DNA of 48,168 nt from a bacterium (lineage in GTDB: Bacteria; JACRDZ01; JAQUKH01): the NCBI GenBank assembly GCA_028719205.1, contig JAQUKH010000021.1, positions 1 through 48,168 on the forward strand, read 5' to 3'. Every line of letters begins with the position of its first letter. The stretch's first letter is position 1. The notes beneath the pieces are model-generated. The model saw nothing but the letters and a program-made list of their open reading frames with translations, had not been told where the DNA came from and searched no databases. Both the position numbers and the translations under genes were made by a program. Of the stretch, positions 14,459 to 23,298 are shown piece after piece.

Positions 14459-14905
14459 ATGAAAAATATAAATTCCCCCCGAATTCTAATGTTTTTATTC
14501 ATTTTCCCGCTTATAGCCGTTCCGAATATCAAGGCCGCGGAAAAACAAAAATTAGCTGTTGTAATCATTAAAAAAGATATCCAGCCGGTTAACATTAAAA
14601 TAAAATGTGAACGAAAAAACGATGATATGGGTAAATGCCTGTCATGCCATGAGAAAAATGGATGGAAAGATATGAAGTTTGTTCACGGGCCATTAGCTAT
14701 AAATGACTGCCGTCCGTGCCATATTAAACCGGACAAAGAAGTTTTAAAAAAAGCTGAGGTTGATTTCAGAAAAAATCCATGCAATTTTTGCCATCAGGAT
14801 TCTGAAATTAAAAACGCCCACCCTGAAACTTTAAAGAAGGAAAAACTTAACTGTCTGACCTGCCATAATCCGCACGCGTCAGATAAGGAATATTTTTTGA
14901 GATAG
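14459..14905 (+). CDS. Small periplasmic tetraheme c-type cytochrome
   Basis: 148 residues with a signal peptide (about 1-25, ending IKAAE) and four haem-binding CXXCH motifs: CLSCH, CRPCH, CNFCH and CLTCH. The last is followed by NPHAS, as in the 'CHNPH/CHDPH' repeats of the larger cytochromes in this window. Extra histidines (FVHG, NAHPE, NPHA) can serve as sixth ligands. It is probably a periplasmic electron carrier. AAAGGA lies before the ATG. It is alone, convergent with parB, and downstream of the candidate structured RNA. The partner is unknown. Confidence 0.9.
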   Translation: MKNINSPRILMFLFIFPLIAVPNIKAAEKQKLAVVIIKKDIQPVNIKIKCERKNDDMGKCLSCHEKNGWKDMKFVHGPLAINDCRPCHIKPDKEVLKKAEVDFRKNPCNFCHQDSEIKNAHPETLKKEKLNCLTCHNPHASDKEYFLR

Positions 14906-14934
14906 TTGGCAGCTGATAACGAATGTCTGATTTT

Positions 14935-15858
14935 TCAACTTATATTGATATCTAACGTGTCCAGAATTCTTCCCAGATCATCTTTTGAATAATATTCGAT
15001 CTCAATATGCCCGCCCTTCCCTTTCGCGTTTATTTTCACCTGCGTGCCGAAAAATCTTTTCATCGACTCTTCGTATTGGAACAGGAACGGGTCTTTAGGT
15101 TTTTCTTTCGACTCTTTTAATCTAATTCCACCCTGGCGGTTAGCCACCTGAACTATCCGCTCAACATCTCTTACGGAAAGATTTTTTAAAATAGTTTTAC
15201 CGTACACCATTAATTGTTCGACTTCAGTCTTTAAGCCTAATAAGGCCCGTCCGTGTCCGTATGTTATTTTTTCTTCTATCAGCGCCCGTTGGATCTCTTC
15301 CGGCAATTTCAGAAGCCTGAGAGTATTTGCCACGTTTGATCTTTCCTTGCCGACCTTCTTTGACAGGGCATCCTGGCTTAAACCGAATTTATCCATCAGC
15401 TTTTTATACGCCTTAGCCTGTTCCATCGGGTTCAGGTCAGCCCGTTGTATATTTTCGATCAGTGCAAGTTCCAGAGATTCTTCATTATCCACATCCCTGA
15501 CAATAGCCGGAATATCTGAAAGCCCCGCTTTTTTTGCCGCGCGGAACCTGCGTTCTCCGGCTATCAGTTCATACGCCTCGCCTTTTCTCCTGACCAATAT
15601 AGGCTGAATTATACCTTTTTCTTTAACAGATTCTACAAGCTCATCAAGTTTTGCCTGATCAAAATCCTCCCTCGGTTGAAACTCGTTGGCAATAATAGAA
15701 TTCAATGGAACTTTTACAACATGTATTCCGCTTAAAGGGATATGAGCTATTTGCGCCTCTAATTTATCTATACCGCTTCCGGACATTGGTTCTGTTTCCA
15801 TCTTTCCATGCGGAATAAGAGAATCCAAACCCCTGCCCAAACCACTTTTTTTCATCAT
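14935..15858 (-). CDS. parB: Chromosome partitioning protein ParB
   Basis: 307 residues, standard length. It starts KSGLGRGLDSLI. The N-terminal CTP-binding domain has the strand VPLNSIIANEFQPREDFD, the GERRFRAAKKAG box and ENIQRADLNPMEQA. The central helix-turn-helix (LSQDALSKKVGKERSNVANTLRLLKLP) binds parS. The C-terminal dimer domain is present. ParB loads on parS sites as a CTP-dependent sliding clamp and works with ParA to segregate origins. It follows parA by 16 bp. An exact parS lies 5.5 kb away at 21323-21338. Confidence 0.97.
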   Translation of the reverse strand: MMKKSGLGRGLDSLIPHGKMETEPMSGSGIDKLEAQIAHIPLSGIHVVKVPLNSIIANEFQPREDFDQAKLDELVESVKEKGIIQPILVRRKGEAYELIAGERRFRAAKKAGLSDIPAIVRDVDNEESLELALIENIQRADLNPMEQAKAYKKLMDKFGLSQDALSKKVGKERSNVANTLRLLKLPEEIQRALIEEKITYGHGRALLGLKTEVEQLMVYGKTILKNLSVRDVERIVQVANRQGGIRLKESKEKPKDPFLFQYEESMKRFFGTQVKINAKGKGGHIEIEYYSKDDLGRILDTLDINIS

Positions 15859-15874
15859 AATCTTTCCTCCTCTT

Positions 15875-16726
15875 TTATTCTATTATACGCGGCAGATAAT
15901 TTTCTTTTTTTTCCTTTAATATATCTAATTTTTTCAAATCTACATTCGGACTGTTCACAAAAATCTGCGCGGATTCCAAAACTTCATTGCAAAATTGCAA
16001 ATATGTCTGCGCGCCGCGGCATTTTATATCATAATATATTATCGGCTTGCCGTAACTCGGAGATTCGCTCAACCTGACGTTTCTGGGTATTATAGTTTTA
16101 TATACTTTATCGGCAAAATATTTCTGGATCTCCTGTATTACCTGCTTCGATAAATTTGTTCTGTCATCATGCATTGTTAAAAGCGCGCCGTCAATCTCTA
16201 ACCTGGGGTTTAAACGTTCCTTAATTAATTTGATCGTGTTCAGTAACTGGCTTAAACCTTCAAGCGCGTAATATTCGCACTGGACCGGAATTATTACGCC
16301 GTCAGCCGCGTTAAGGCTGTTAATGGTTATAAGCCCCAGAGAAGGCGGACAATCAATAACAATATAATCATAATTATTCTTTATTCCTGCTAACGCGCTT
16401 TTTAACCTTGACTCTCTTTCCAAAACATTAACAAGCTCAACTTCCGCGCCTGTCAGGTGTATATTAGAAGGAATAAGGACCACACCGTGGCTTTCCGTAA
16501 GAATAATTGTATCTTCAATATTAACATTATTAATTAAAACATCATAAATACTCTTTTCTACCGTATTTTTATTTACACCAAGGCCGCTTGTGGCGTTTCC
16601 CTGAGGGTCCATATCGATAAGTAAAACCCTTTTTTCCGCCCTCCCTAAACTTGCGGCTAAATTAATAGCAGTAGTAGTCTTTCCCACTCCGCCTTTTTGA
16701 TTTACAATAGCAATTATTCTGGACAT
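15875..16726 (-). CDS. parA: Chromosome partitioning ATPase ParA (Soj)
   Basis: 283 residues; the C-terminal 30 residues are a charged extension beyond the usual ~255. Deviant Walker A KGGVGKTT at 11-18 with the signature lysine, LLIDMDPQGNATSGLG, and VIDCPPSLGLITINSLNAAD as Walker B. It binds DNA nonspecifically as an ATP dimer and is stimulated by ParB. Its start directly follows the AMMECR1-gene stop (16727), and the unit runs parA-parB. Confidence 0.96.
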   Translation of the reverse strand: MSRIIAIVNQKGGVGKTTTAINLAASLGRAEKRVLLIDMDPQGNATSGLGVNKNTVEKSIYDVLINNVNIEDTIILTESHGVVLIPSNIHLTGAEVELVNVLERESRLKSALAGIKNNYDYIVIDCPPSLGLITINSLNAADGVIIPVQCEYYALEGLSQLLNTIKLIKERLNPRLEIDGALLTMHDDRTNLSKQVIQEIQKYFADKVYKTIIPRNVRLSESPSYGKPIIYYDIKCRGAQTYLQFCNEVLESAQIFVNSPNVDLKKLDILKEKKENYLPRIIE

Positions 16727-17404
16727 TTACTCCTCTTCAAACACATCCGCGAAATACGTATAAACCTCAACGCCTTTTCCCTTCCACGCGTCAGGCATAT
16801 TCCCGCCTTTTAAACTTAACTGTGATAAAAAATCTGTTTTATTCGGCAGGCTTTTCCACACCTGAGGAAGAAAGGTAGAGCTTGCCATGCCGATCTTCAG
16901 GATAACACCGTCGCGCATCGGCACTAATTTGCTTAAAAGTTCATTTGGCGAATCAAATTCCAAATCCTTAAGGCTGCTCAAAATACTTATTTCTATTTTA
17001 ATATCCTTTAATTCTTCATGCTTCACCGCGCGAAACCGCGGGTCATTTGTCGCGGCGTTCACAGCATTTTCCATAACTGCTTTATAAAGCGGCTTTATCG
17101 GCTGTAAATATCCGATACATCCGCGGAGCTTGCCGTTCAGGTTAAGCGTAACAAAACAGCCATATTCTATTTTCATTGTATGCGTTAATTCTTTTTCGTC
17201 TATTTTCGGCATACCTCCGGTTTTTAAATATTCTTCCAAAGTATTTCTTGCTAATTTTAACAGAAACTTCTTTTCTTCTTCGTTTACAATCTTCAATTCT
17301 TCCGTTTCCATCTTAACGGGCTCCTTCTCGTCGCTGCCTTTTACACAATAATAACAGGATAGCACATTTAGCACTAAAAAAACAATAAAAAATATCTTTT
17401 TCAT
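16727..17404 (-). CDS. AMMECR1-domain protein with signal sequence or lipobox
   Basis: 225 residues. The AMMECR1 domain fills about 40-220 with the hallmark LRGCIGYLQP near residue 93, AAMENA-like helices, NDPRFRAV and the late TFLPQVW. Family members often occur with MEMO and a radical SAM protein (AmmeMemoRadiSam), but no such partner is here. The first 24 residues, ending VLNVLSCYYC, form a hydrophobic export signal with a possible lipobox, so the protein probably acts outside the cytoplasm, which is unusual. It lies directly upstream of parA and 5 bp after rarA. The function of the family is poorly known; a catalytic or redox role for the conserved Cys is possible. Confidence 0.85.
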   Translation of the reverse strand: MKKIFFIVFLVLNVLSCYYCVKGSDEKEPVKMETEELKIVNEEEKKFLLKLARNTLEEYLKTGGMPKIDEKELTHTMKIEYGCFVTLNLNGKLRGCIGYLQPIKPLYKAVMENAVNAATNDPRFRAVKHEELKDIKIEISILSSLKDLEFDSPNELLSKLVPMRDGVILKIGMASSTFLPQVWKSLPNKTDFLSQLSLKGGNMPDAWKGKGVEVYTYFADVFEEE

Positions 17405-17409
17405 ATTGG

Positions 17410-18678
17410 TTAAACCTCCTTAACATGAACCTTTCTTTCATAATATTTTTTATTCTTAAACAGATAATTCTGCTCAACTTTCGCGTCTTTGTAATTATGA
17501 GGATATTTATACCCTTCGCCCGCGTTTTGATTTGAAGAATGTGTGTCCTGCAAATGTATTGGAACATCCTGGACCCGTTCTTTGCTTACATCTTCCATCG
17601 CCTTCTCAATAGCCATATAACACGCGTTGCTTTTCGGCGCGCAAGCTATATAGATCGCGGCCTCCGCCAAAGGGATCCTCGCCTCGGGCATTCCGATCAT
17701 TTCACTTACCTGGTAAGCCGAGTTCGCGATGACTAACGCCATCGGGTCCGCATCCCCTACATCTTCCGCGGCACAAATAACTATCCTTCTCGCGATAAAT
17801 CTCGGATCCTCGCCCGCGCATAGCATCTTCGCCAGCCAATAAATCACCGCGTCAGGGTCCGACCCCCTCATACTTTTAATAAAAGCGGAAATCGTATTAT
17901 AATGCTCATCCCCGTCACGGTCGTATAAAACTTTTTTCCTTTGAATTGACTCTTCCGCGACTGGTAAAGAAAATATTATTACATTATTTTCGTCCGGTTC
18001 GGTTGTCAACGCCCCCAATTCCAGCGAGGATAATGCTTTACGAGCGTCGCCTTCGGACATTTTAATTAAATGCTCCATAGCCAAAGGGTCCATTTTTATC
18101 TTTAACTTGCCCAACCCCCGTTCTTTATTTTCGATCGCGTTTTTCAAAATGATACGAACATCATCATCATTTAATTTATTAAGTATAAATACCTGCGCTC
18201 TTGAAGTTAAAGCGGAAGTAATGGCAAAATTCGGATTTTCCGTAGTAAGACCTATCAAAATAATAGCACCTTCCTCAACTGACGGCAGAAGCGCGTCCTG
18301 CTGCACTTTGCTGAAACGGTGTATTTCGTCAACAAGAACTATTGTTTTTTTACTTTTCGTCTTGATCTGGTACCGGGCACCTTCAATAACTTTTCTAAGA
18401 TCATCGACCTTAGCGGTTACAGCGTTTAAAGATATAAAGTGTGATTTTGTTAAACCGGCAATTAATTTAGCCAGCGCTGTTTTACCCGATCCCGGCGGGC
18501 CCGCTAAAATTATAGATACGATACGGTCAGCCTCGATCAAACGCCTTAAGATCTTACCCTGTCCGAGAATATGATTTTGACCGACAAATTCACTTAAGGT
18601 TTTCGGCGCCATCCGCGCGGCTAAAGGCGTATTTTCTTCGACATTGCTTTTCTCTTCCTCTTCAAATAAATTTACCAT
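17410..18678 (-). CDS. rarA: Replication-associated recombination protein A (RarA/MgsA)
   Basis: 422 residues, full length. It begins with a short NLFEEEE-type segment, then PLAARMAPKTLSEFVGQ typical of RarA. Walker A GPPGSGKT near 60, DEIHRF Walker B, sensor TTENPNFAITSALTSRAQVF, then the helical tetramerisation region (RIPLAEAAIYIACAPKSNACY) and VPIHLQDTHS near the C-terminus. The AAA+ tetramer acts at stalled replication forks and is related to Mgs1/WRNIP1. Start codon follows AAATTT; the SD is weak. It lies 11 bp downstream of the membrane-protein gene. Confidence 0.95.
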   Translation of the reverse strand: MVNLFEEEEKSNVEENTPLAARMAPKTLSEFVGQNHILGQGKILRRLIEADRIVSIILAGPPGSGKTALAKLIAGLTKSHFISLNAVTAKVDDLRKVIEGARYQIKTKSKKTIVLVDEIHRFSKVQQDALLPSVEEGAIILIGLTTENPNFAITSALTSRAQVFILNKLNDDDVRIILKNAIENKERGLGKLKIKMDPLAMEHLIKMSEGDARKALSSLELGALTTEPDENNVIIFSLPVAEESIQRKKVLYDRDGDEHYNTISAFIKSMRGSDPDAVIYWLAKMLCAGEDPRFIARRIVICAAEDVGDADPMALVIANSAYQVSEMIGMPEARIPLAEAAIYIACAPKSNACYMAIEKAMEDVSKERVQDVPIHLQDTHSSNQNAGEGYKYPHNYKDAKVEQNYLFKNKKYYERKVHVKEV

Positions 18679-18688
18679 AAATTTAACC

Positions 18689-19453
18689 TTACACCCTTTT
18701 TCCTAATTCCTTATATAAACCAAAATGAAAAACCGTTAACCACAGGCTTAAAACATTTGAAATAATTGTCGCGGCTAATTCTCCGAAGGCCAAAAGTGTT
18801 GTTGATTTAGAAAAAATCAATTTAAAAAAACCGGTTAATCCGATATTTATAAAAACCAGGATCCCGATCATAACCAGCATATTGCCGACAAATTTCGCTA
18901 AATCCTGTCTCACGATCTTTTTACTTGAAGATAAAGCGTCTTTTCCTGTTTTCCCTTTAAGAATTACTTCATACGGGACAAAAGAAAACCATATAAGAAA
19001 AAGCACTCCCGGCGCGAATAATAATAAACATCCCGCAAAAACAATAACCCAAACCAGAAGCTGGGCATTACATAAAGCTCCCATCTTCGGCCATACCTCT
19101 TTTGTTAGTTTAATTAATTCCAGATAATACTTTTCTTCCGGCTTTTCCCATAATTTATCCATTATTGTTACCTTCATCAGCTTATCCATTAACAAAACGA
19201 GAGCGAGTATGCCAAAAACAGTAAGCGTTAATATTCCGCCTGCAAGAATAACCTTAACTGAAAATAACAATTCCGTATTAGTTTTTAAAGAGTTATAACT
19301 CGTCCATAAGAAAGACACTAACGGAAGTATCATCACGGCAGGTATCCAGACAAAAAGGGATATCTGAAAAAGAATCACCCATCTTTTCGCGAAAAACCCC
19401 CAGGACTCCTTTATTAGCACGCTTAAATCTTTTTTTCCAATTATATCAGCCAT
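18689..19453 (-). CDS. Integral membrane protein, unknown function
   Basis: 254 residues with about six hydrophobic segments, for example WVILFQISLFVWIPAVMILPLVSF, ILAGGILTLTVFGILALVLL, LLVWVIVFAGCLLLFAPGVLFLIWF, MLVMIGILVFINIGLTGFF and ISNVLSLWLTVFHFGLY. LFLIWFSFVPYEVILKGKTGKDALSSS resembles DUF975/'glycerophosphoryl diester phosphodiesterase membrane domain'-type proteins, but I cannot name a function. The start at 19453 is chosen because AAGGA sits seven bases upstream; the ATG two codons earlier is too close to it. It overlaps the rsmG stop by 8 bp, so the two are coupled. Confidence 0.75.
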   Translation of the reverse strand: MADIIGKKDLSVLIKESWGFFAKRWVILFQISLFVWIPAVMILPLVSFLWTSYNSLKTNTELLFSVKVILAGGILTLTVFGILALVLLMDKLMKVTIMDKLWEKPEEKYYLELIKLTKEVWPKMGALCNAQLLVWVIVFAGCLLLFAPGVLFLIWFSFVPYEVILKGKTGKDALSSSKKIVRQDLAKFVGNMLVMIGILVFINIGLTGFFKLIFSKSTTLLAFGELAATIISNVLSLWLTVFHFGLYKELGKRV

Positions 19454-20135
19454 TAACATTTCCTTTCACTATCTTTATTAATTTTCCTTTTTTCCCTGAA
19501 ATAAGCTCATAATCCAATATTTTATCAATGAGGCCTTTCATCTTTTTCAAATCCTTTTGGCTTTTTGCTACCTCTTCGTCTATTATTACTCCTTTTAAAG
19601 CCAAAAGGCATCCTCCGTTTTTGATAAAAGGAAATGAATGTTTCACCAAAAGTTTCAATTCTCCAACTGCTCTTATTACTACAATGTCAAACTTTTCCTG
19701 TAATTCCATTTTTTTGGATAATTCTTCCGCCCTGCCGTGAAGTATAGAAACATCTTTAATATCCAATTTTTTTAAAAGCTCTTCAAGAAAACGGATTTTT
19801 TTTCCCGTAGCTTCCATCAAAGAAACAGAAAGATCCGGACAAAATATTTTTAATGGCAATCCCGGGAAACCCGCGCCGGTACCTATATCAAGCAGCTTCG
19901 GCGCTTTCTCTTCATCCAAAACGATCTCTTTTAAACACACCAGTGAATCCAGAAAATGTTTTACAATTATATCTTCAGGAACCTTAATTGCTGTTAAATT
20001 TATTTTTTGACTCCAGTCAATTAATTCATTAACATATATTAAAACCTTTTCTTCGGATCGCGGACCGGGCTTAATCCCTAACTGCAACAAACCTTTATTT
20101 AATATATCTGATAAGCGCTGTTTACTCTCATCCAT
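19446..20135 (-). CDS. rsmG: 16S rRNA (guanine-527-N7)-methyltransferase RsmG
   Basis: 229 residues, normal length. The SAM-binding motif LLDIGTGAGFPGLPLKI lies near 70, followed by LMEATGKKIRFLEELL and VVIRAVGELKLLVKHSFPFIKNGG, all typical of GidB/RsmG. The upstream segment WSQKINLTAIKVPEDIIVKHFLDSL is also diagnostic. It methylates G527 of 16S rRNA. The start codon shares one base with the stop of the HEAT-repeat gene (20135). In many genomes rsmG directly follows mnmG; here one gene is inserted between them. Confidence 0.95.
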   Translation of the reverse strand: MDESKQRLSDILNKGLLQLGIKPGPRSEEKVLIYVNELIDWSQKINLTAIKVPEDIIVKHFLDSLVCLKEIVLDEEKAPKLLDIGTGAGFPGLPLKIFCPDLSVSLMEATGKKIRFLEELLKKLDIKDVSILHGRAEELSKKMELQEKFDIVVIRAVGELKLLVKHSFPFIKNGGCLLALKGVIIDEEVAKSQKDLKKMKGLIDKILDYELISGKKGKLIKIVKGNVNG

Positions 20136-21244
20136 TATTTAACCACTGCCCACTTGTTCAGTTTCTTATTAAAATCAACTTTAACTCCCAGCTTTTTTAA
20201 AATATCCATGGCTGTAAAACTTAAGATATCTTCTTTACTATTTAGAAGATCATATTTAACAATATCTTTAATCGCAAGGTCTTTATCTAAACACTGCAGG
20301 GCAAGCATTGCTTCCATTACAACCTGGCCGTCTTTATTTTGCAATTCCTTACGAACCACCCCTAAGCCTTTTTTCTCACCTAATAAACACAATATCTTTG
20401 CAGATAAAACTCTAGACATAGGATCAGCGTTATCTAAAAGCTTTATAAGTCTTTTTATCGGGAATGCACCATATTTGACAATTGCTTCAACACATTTATT
20501 TCTAACCACCTCATTTTCACTTAATACTAACCGGCTCAATAAAGAATCCAAGGCCCAACCATTTTTCAGATCGCCCAGCAGCTCCGCAACTTTGCTTCGT
20601 TCCCCCCAGTAAATAGATTCATTAGTCAATCTGGCAGTTAATTTTGCAACCTCATCCTTAGACATTTCATCTATGTTAAATGTAATTGCGTTCGATTCCA
20701 AATCTCCGGTCCATGCATACATTTCCATTAACTTATCGCCATCATCACCCGACATCAAATATCCCGACATATCATTATGATAAATACACTTAAATGCATA
20801 CGGTCCTGACGCACCTAACTCTTTCCAATACCACGTATTGACAGCTAACTGTTTTTCATATTTTCCTTTTGATTTTATTTTTACAAAATCAGTTTCAGAC
20901 AATGGTGCAACCTCAGACGCAAATTCAATATTAGCATTCCCGCCATTTGGTTTAGTTATTTTAAAACTTATGTCACTTTTTACCTCTGCGCCCTGTTGTT
21001 TAATTACTGCGAATCGCTTATTAAAGATTACTTCATTTGGAGTATTATTAATAACAGTAATTCTTATATTTATTGGCTGGAAAGGTTGATATTTTTTTCT
21101 ATCCGACGCTATCTGCATTATTAACCCACTCTTAGTAGTATCATTAGCTTGCAAGTCGGAAGCTGTATCATTTGAAGCTTTTACTGTAAAAAAACAATTT
21201 ACCAAAACTAAAAAAACAATCAAAATTAAAATTCTTTTATTCAT
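20135..21244 (-). CDS. Secreted HEAT-repeat protein, unknown function
   Basis: 369 residues with a signal peptide (KRILILIVFLVLVNCFFTVKA) that has a borderline lipobox. Residues about 40-195 look like an immunoglobulin-like beta domain: KYQPFQPINIRITVINNTPNEVIF is the common 'chalcogen/penicillin-binding-like' N-domain pattern for exported proteins of unknown use. Residues about 215-350 are HEAT repeats: WALDSLLSRLVLSENEVVRNK, AFPIKRLIKLLDNADPMSR, LGVVRKELQNKDGQVVMEAM. Such repeats mediate protein binding. It sits between mnmG and rsmG, an unusual insertion into a core cluster. AGGGGGG lies before the start. Confidence 0.75.
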   Translation of the reverse strand: MNKRILILIVFLVLVNCFFTVKASNDTASDLQANDTTKSGLIMQIASDRKKYQPFQPINIRITVINNTPNEVIFNKRFAVIKQQGAEVKSDISFKITKPNGGNANIEFASEVAPLSETDFVKIKSKGKYEKQLAVNTWYWKELGASGPYAFKCIYHNDMSGYLMSGDDGDKLMEMYAWTGDLESNAITFNIDEMSKDEVAKLTARLTNESIYWGERSKVAELLGDLKNGWALDSLLSRLVLSENEVVRNKCVEAIVKYGAFPIKRLIKLLDNADPMSRVLSAKILCLLGEKKGLGVVRKELQNKDGQVVMEAMLALQCLDKDLAIKDIVKYDLLNSKEDILSFTAMDILKKLGVKVDFNKKLNKWAVVK

Positions 21245-21322
21245 TTACCCCCCTCCTGAAGTTTATCATTTTATTATTAATTCATTAAAAAATCTACAAA
21301 TTACTACTTACAATTTTTGGAA

Positions 21323-21338
21323 TGTTTCACGTGGAACA
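21323..21338. promoter_or_regulatory. parS centromere site
   Basis: TGTTTCACGTGGAACA is the exact reverse complement of the Bacillus-type parS consensus TGTTCCACGTGAAACA. It includes the mnmG stop codon region, so on the minus strand the protein ends in codons from the site itself (Cys-Ser-Thr-stop). parA and parB lie 5-6 kb away and oriC about 15 kb away, the usual arrangement. I saw no second exact copy in the window. Confidence 0.93.
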
Positions 21339-23189
21339 TTTTTGATTTTTCTTTAAATGAATCATTAAAACATCTATATCTGCCGGGGTAACACCGGTTA
21401 TTCTTGATGCTTGCCCAATTGATATTGGCCTGATTTTCATTAACAATTCCTTTGCCTCACGACAAAAACTTGTTATCTTGCTATAATCAAAATTGCCAGG
21501 AATTAATTTATTTTCCAATGTTTTAAATTTGTCAATTTGCCAAAGCTGTCTATTTATATATCCTTCGTATTTGATTTGAATTTCAACCTGATTTATTATA
21601 TCGGAATTATACTTGTCTAAGTTTATCGATTTTGGATCTATTTTCTCTAATATGTGTTTTAAGCTTACTTCCGGCCTTTTTAAATATTGTAATAATGTAA
21701 CATTTTCCGGTTTGTCAGTAATATTACATTTTTTTATATCAAACTTAAGCAGTTCCTCTTTGAATTTTGCTACATTTTTTAATTTTTTCTCGAATATTTT
21801 ATAGTTTTTTTCAGAAATTAACCCAAACTTGTAACCATATCCCATTAATCTCTGATCAGTATTATCAATCCTTAACACCAATCTATATTCAGCCCTGGAA
21901 GTAAACATTCTGTATGGTTCGGATATTCCCTTGGTGACCAGATCATCAATTAAAACCCCAATATATGCCTCCGACCTGTCTAATATAAAAGGTTTATCCT
22001 TTTTTATTTTTAAAACCGCGTTAATACCAGCCATTAATCCTTGAGCTGCCGCTTCTTCATATCCCGAGGTACCATTTATCTGACCGGCTAAAAAAAGCCC
22101 TTCAATTGATTTTGTCTCCAAATTTAATTTTATCTGGTCCGGATAAACAAAATCATATTCAATCGCGTATCCGGGCCTTATTATTTCAGCATTCTCCAAC
22201 CCATCTATTGTTCGCAGGAACTTAAGTTGAACATCATATGGCAGGCTTGTGGATATACCATTCGCATAGATCTCTGATGTTTCTCTGCCTTCCGGCTCAA
22301 GAAATATTTGATGCCGCTCCTTATCCCGGAATCTAACTACTTTATCCTCTATTGACGGGCAATATCTCGGCCCTATACCCTTTATCTTGCCTGAATAAAG
22401 AGGAGATCTTTTAAGGTTACTTAAGATTATTTTGTGTGTATTCTTATTTGTGTATGTCAAAAAACATGGGACCTGCGCCTGCGGCAATTTCTTTGTAAAA
22501 TAAGAAAATGGAACAGGAGGGATATCGCCATATTGAGGTATTGTCTTTGAGAAATCGATACTTTTACTGTCAAGCCTTGGATTAGTGCCTGTTTTCAATC
22601 TTCCTAATCTTAATCCTAACCTGCTTAAGCTTTGAGAAAGACCTACTGACGGAAACTCAACCATCCTCCCGGCAGGAAAAGATGTAAGGCCGATATGGAT
22701 CAATCCGTTCAAAAAGGTTCCTGTGCAGATAATAACGGTTTTAGACTTATATACAGTGCCTATATTAGTCCTCACACCTTTTATTTTTTTACCGGAAACC
22801 ATTATCTCCTCAACTATCCCTTGTTTTATATCTAACCCTTCCTGATTTTCCAGAATCCTTGTCATTTCCAGCCGGTATTCCAGTTTGTCGGACTGCGCGC
22901 GGGGAGATTGAACCGCCGGCCCTCTGCTTTTATTCAATATCTTAAACTGAATTCCTGTTTTATCAGTAACCTTAGCCATTTCACCGCCTAAAGCATCAAT
23001 TTCTTTGACTAAATGCCCTTTAGCTAAACCGCCTATTGCAGGATTGCAAGGCATCAACGCGATACTATCAATACTTATAGTTAAAAGAAGCGTTTTTATC
23101 CCCATTCTCGAGCATGCAAGCGCGGCTTCGCATCCAGCGTGGCCGGCACCCACAATAATACAATCATAATCTTTTGTATAATTATACAT
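21327..23189 (-). CDS. mnmG: tRNA uridine-5-carboxymethylaminomethyl modification enzyme MnmG (GidA)
   Basis: 620 residues from the ATG at 23189. FAD-binding GXGXXG in CIIVGAGHAGCEAALA near residue 10, the active-region PCNPAIGGLAKGHLVKEID, FLNGLIHIG, and the C-terminal helical MnmE-binding domain with ISIGQASRITGVTPADI. With MnmE (40611-41996) it modifies the wobble uridine of several tRNAs. A TTG at 23225 extends the frame but adds non-homologous residues. The last codons lie inside parS. In canonical origin regions mnmG follows mnmE; here 17 kb of cytochromes and dnaA-recF separate them. Confidence 0.97.
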   Translation of the reverse strand: MYNYTKDYDCIIVGAGHAGCEAALACSRMGIKTLLLTISIDSIALMPCNPAIGGLAKGHLVKEIDALGGEMAKVTDKTGIQFKILNKSRGPAVQSPRAQSDKLEYRLEMTRILENQEGLDIKQGIVEEIMVSGKKIKGVRTNIGTVYKSKTVIICTGTFLNGLIHIGLTSFPAGRMVEFPSVGLSQSLSRLGLRLGRLKTGTNPRLDSKSIDFSKTIPQYGDIPPVPFSYFTKKLPQAQVPCFLTYTNKNTHKIILSNLKRSPLYSGKIKGIGPRYCPSIEDKVVRFRDKERHQIFLEPEGRETSEIYANGISTSLPYDVQLKFLRTIDGLENAEIIRPGYAIEYDFVYPDQIKLNLETKSIEGLFLAGQINGTSGYEEAAAQGLMAGINAVLKIKKDKPFILDRSEAYIGVLIDDLVTKGISEPYRMFTSRAEYRLVLRIDNTDQRLMGYGYKFGLISEKNYKIFEKKLKNVAKFKEELLKFDIKKCNITDKPENVTLLQYLKRPEVSLKHILEKIDPKSINLDKYNSDIINQVEIQIKYEGYINRQLWQIDKFKTLENKLIPGNFDYSKITSFCREAKELLMKIRPISIGQASRITGVTPADIDVLMIHLKKNQKCST

Positions 23190-23239
23190 AAGATATAAGG
23201 ATATCAAATTGCGGGAAAAAATCAATCTTATTTTTTTTA

Positions 23240-23268
23240 TTGACTAGCAAAGTGTTCCATGTTACGAT
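23240..23268 (+). promoter_or_regulatory. Probable promoter of the 15-heme cytochrome gene
   Basis: TTGACT at 23240-23245, 17-nt spacer, TACGAT at 23263-23268. The start codon at 23299 is 31 bp beyond the -10. It lies in the intergenic gap divergent to mnmG. Confidence 0.5.
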
Positions 23269-23298
23269 TTGGTCTTATAAATTTGAGTTTTCCGAACA

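Noticed and set aside
23251-23266. A second parS-like sequence near TGTTCCATGTTACGAT
   Set aside because: Only the first seven bases match the parS consensus; the palindrome is broken in the second half.
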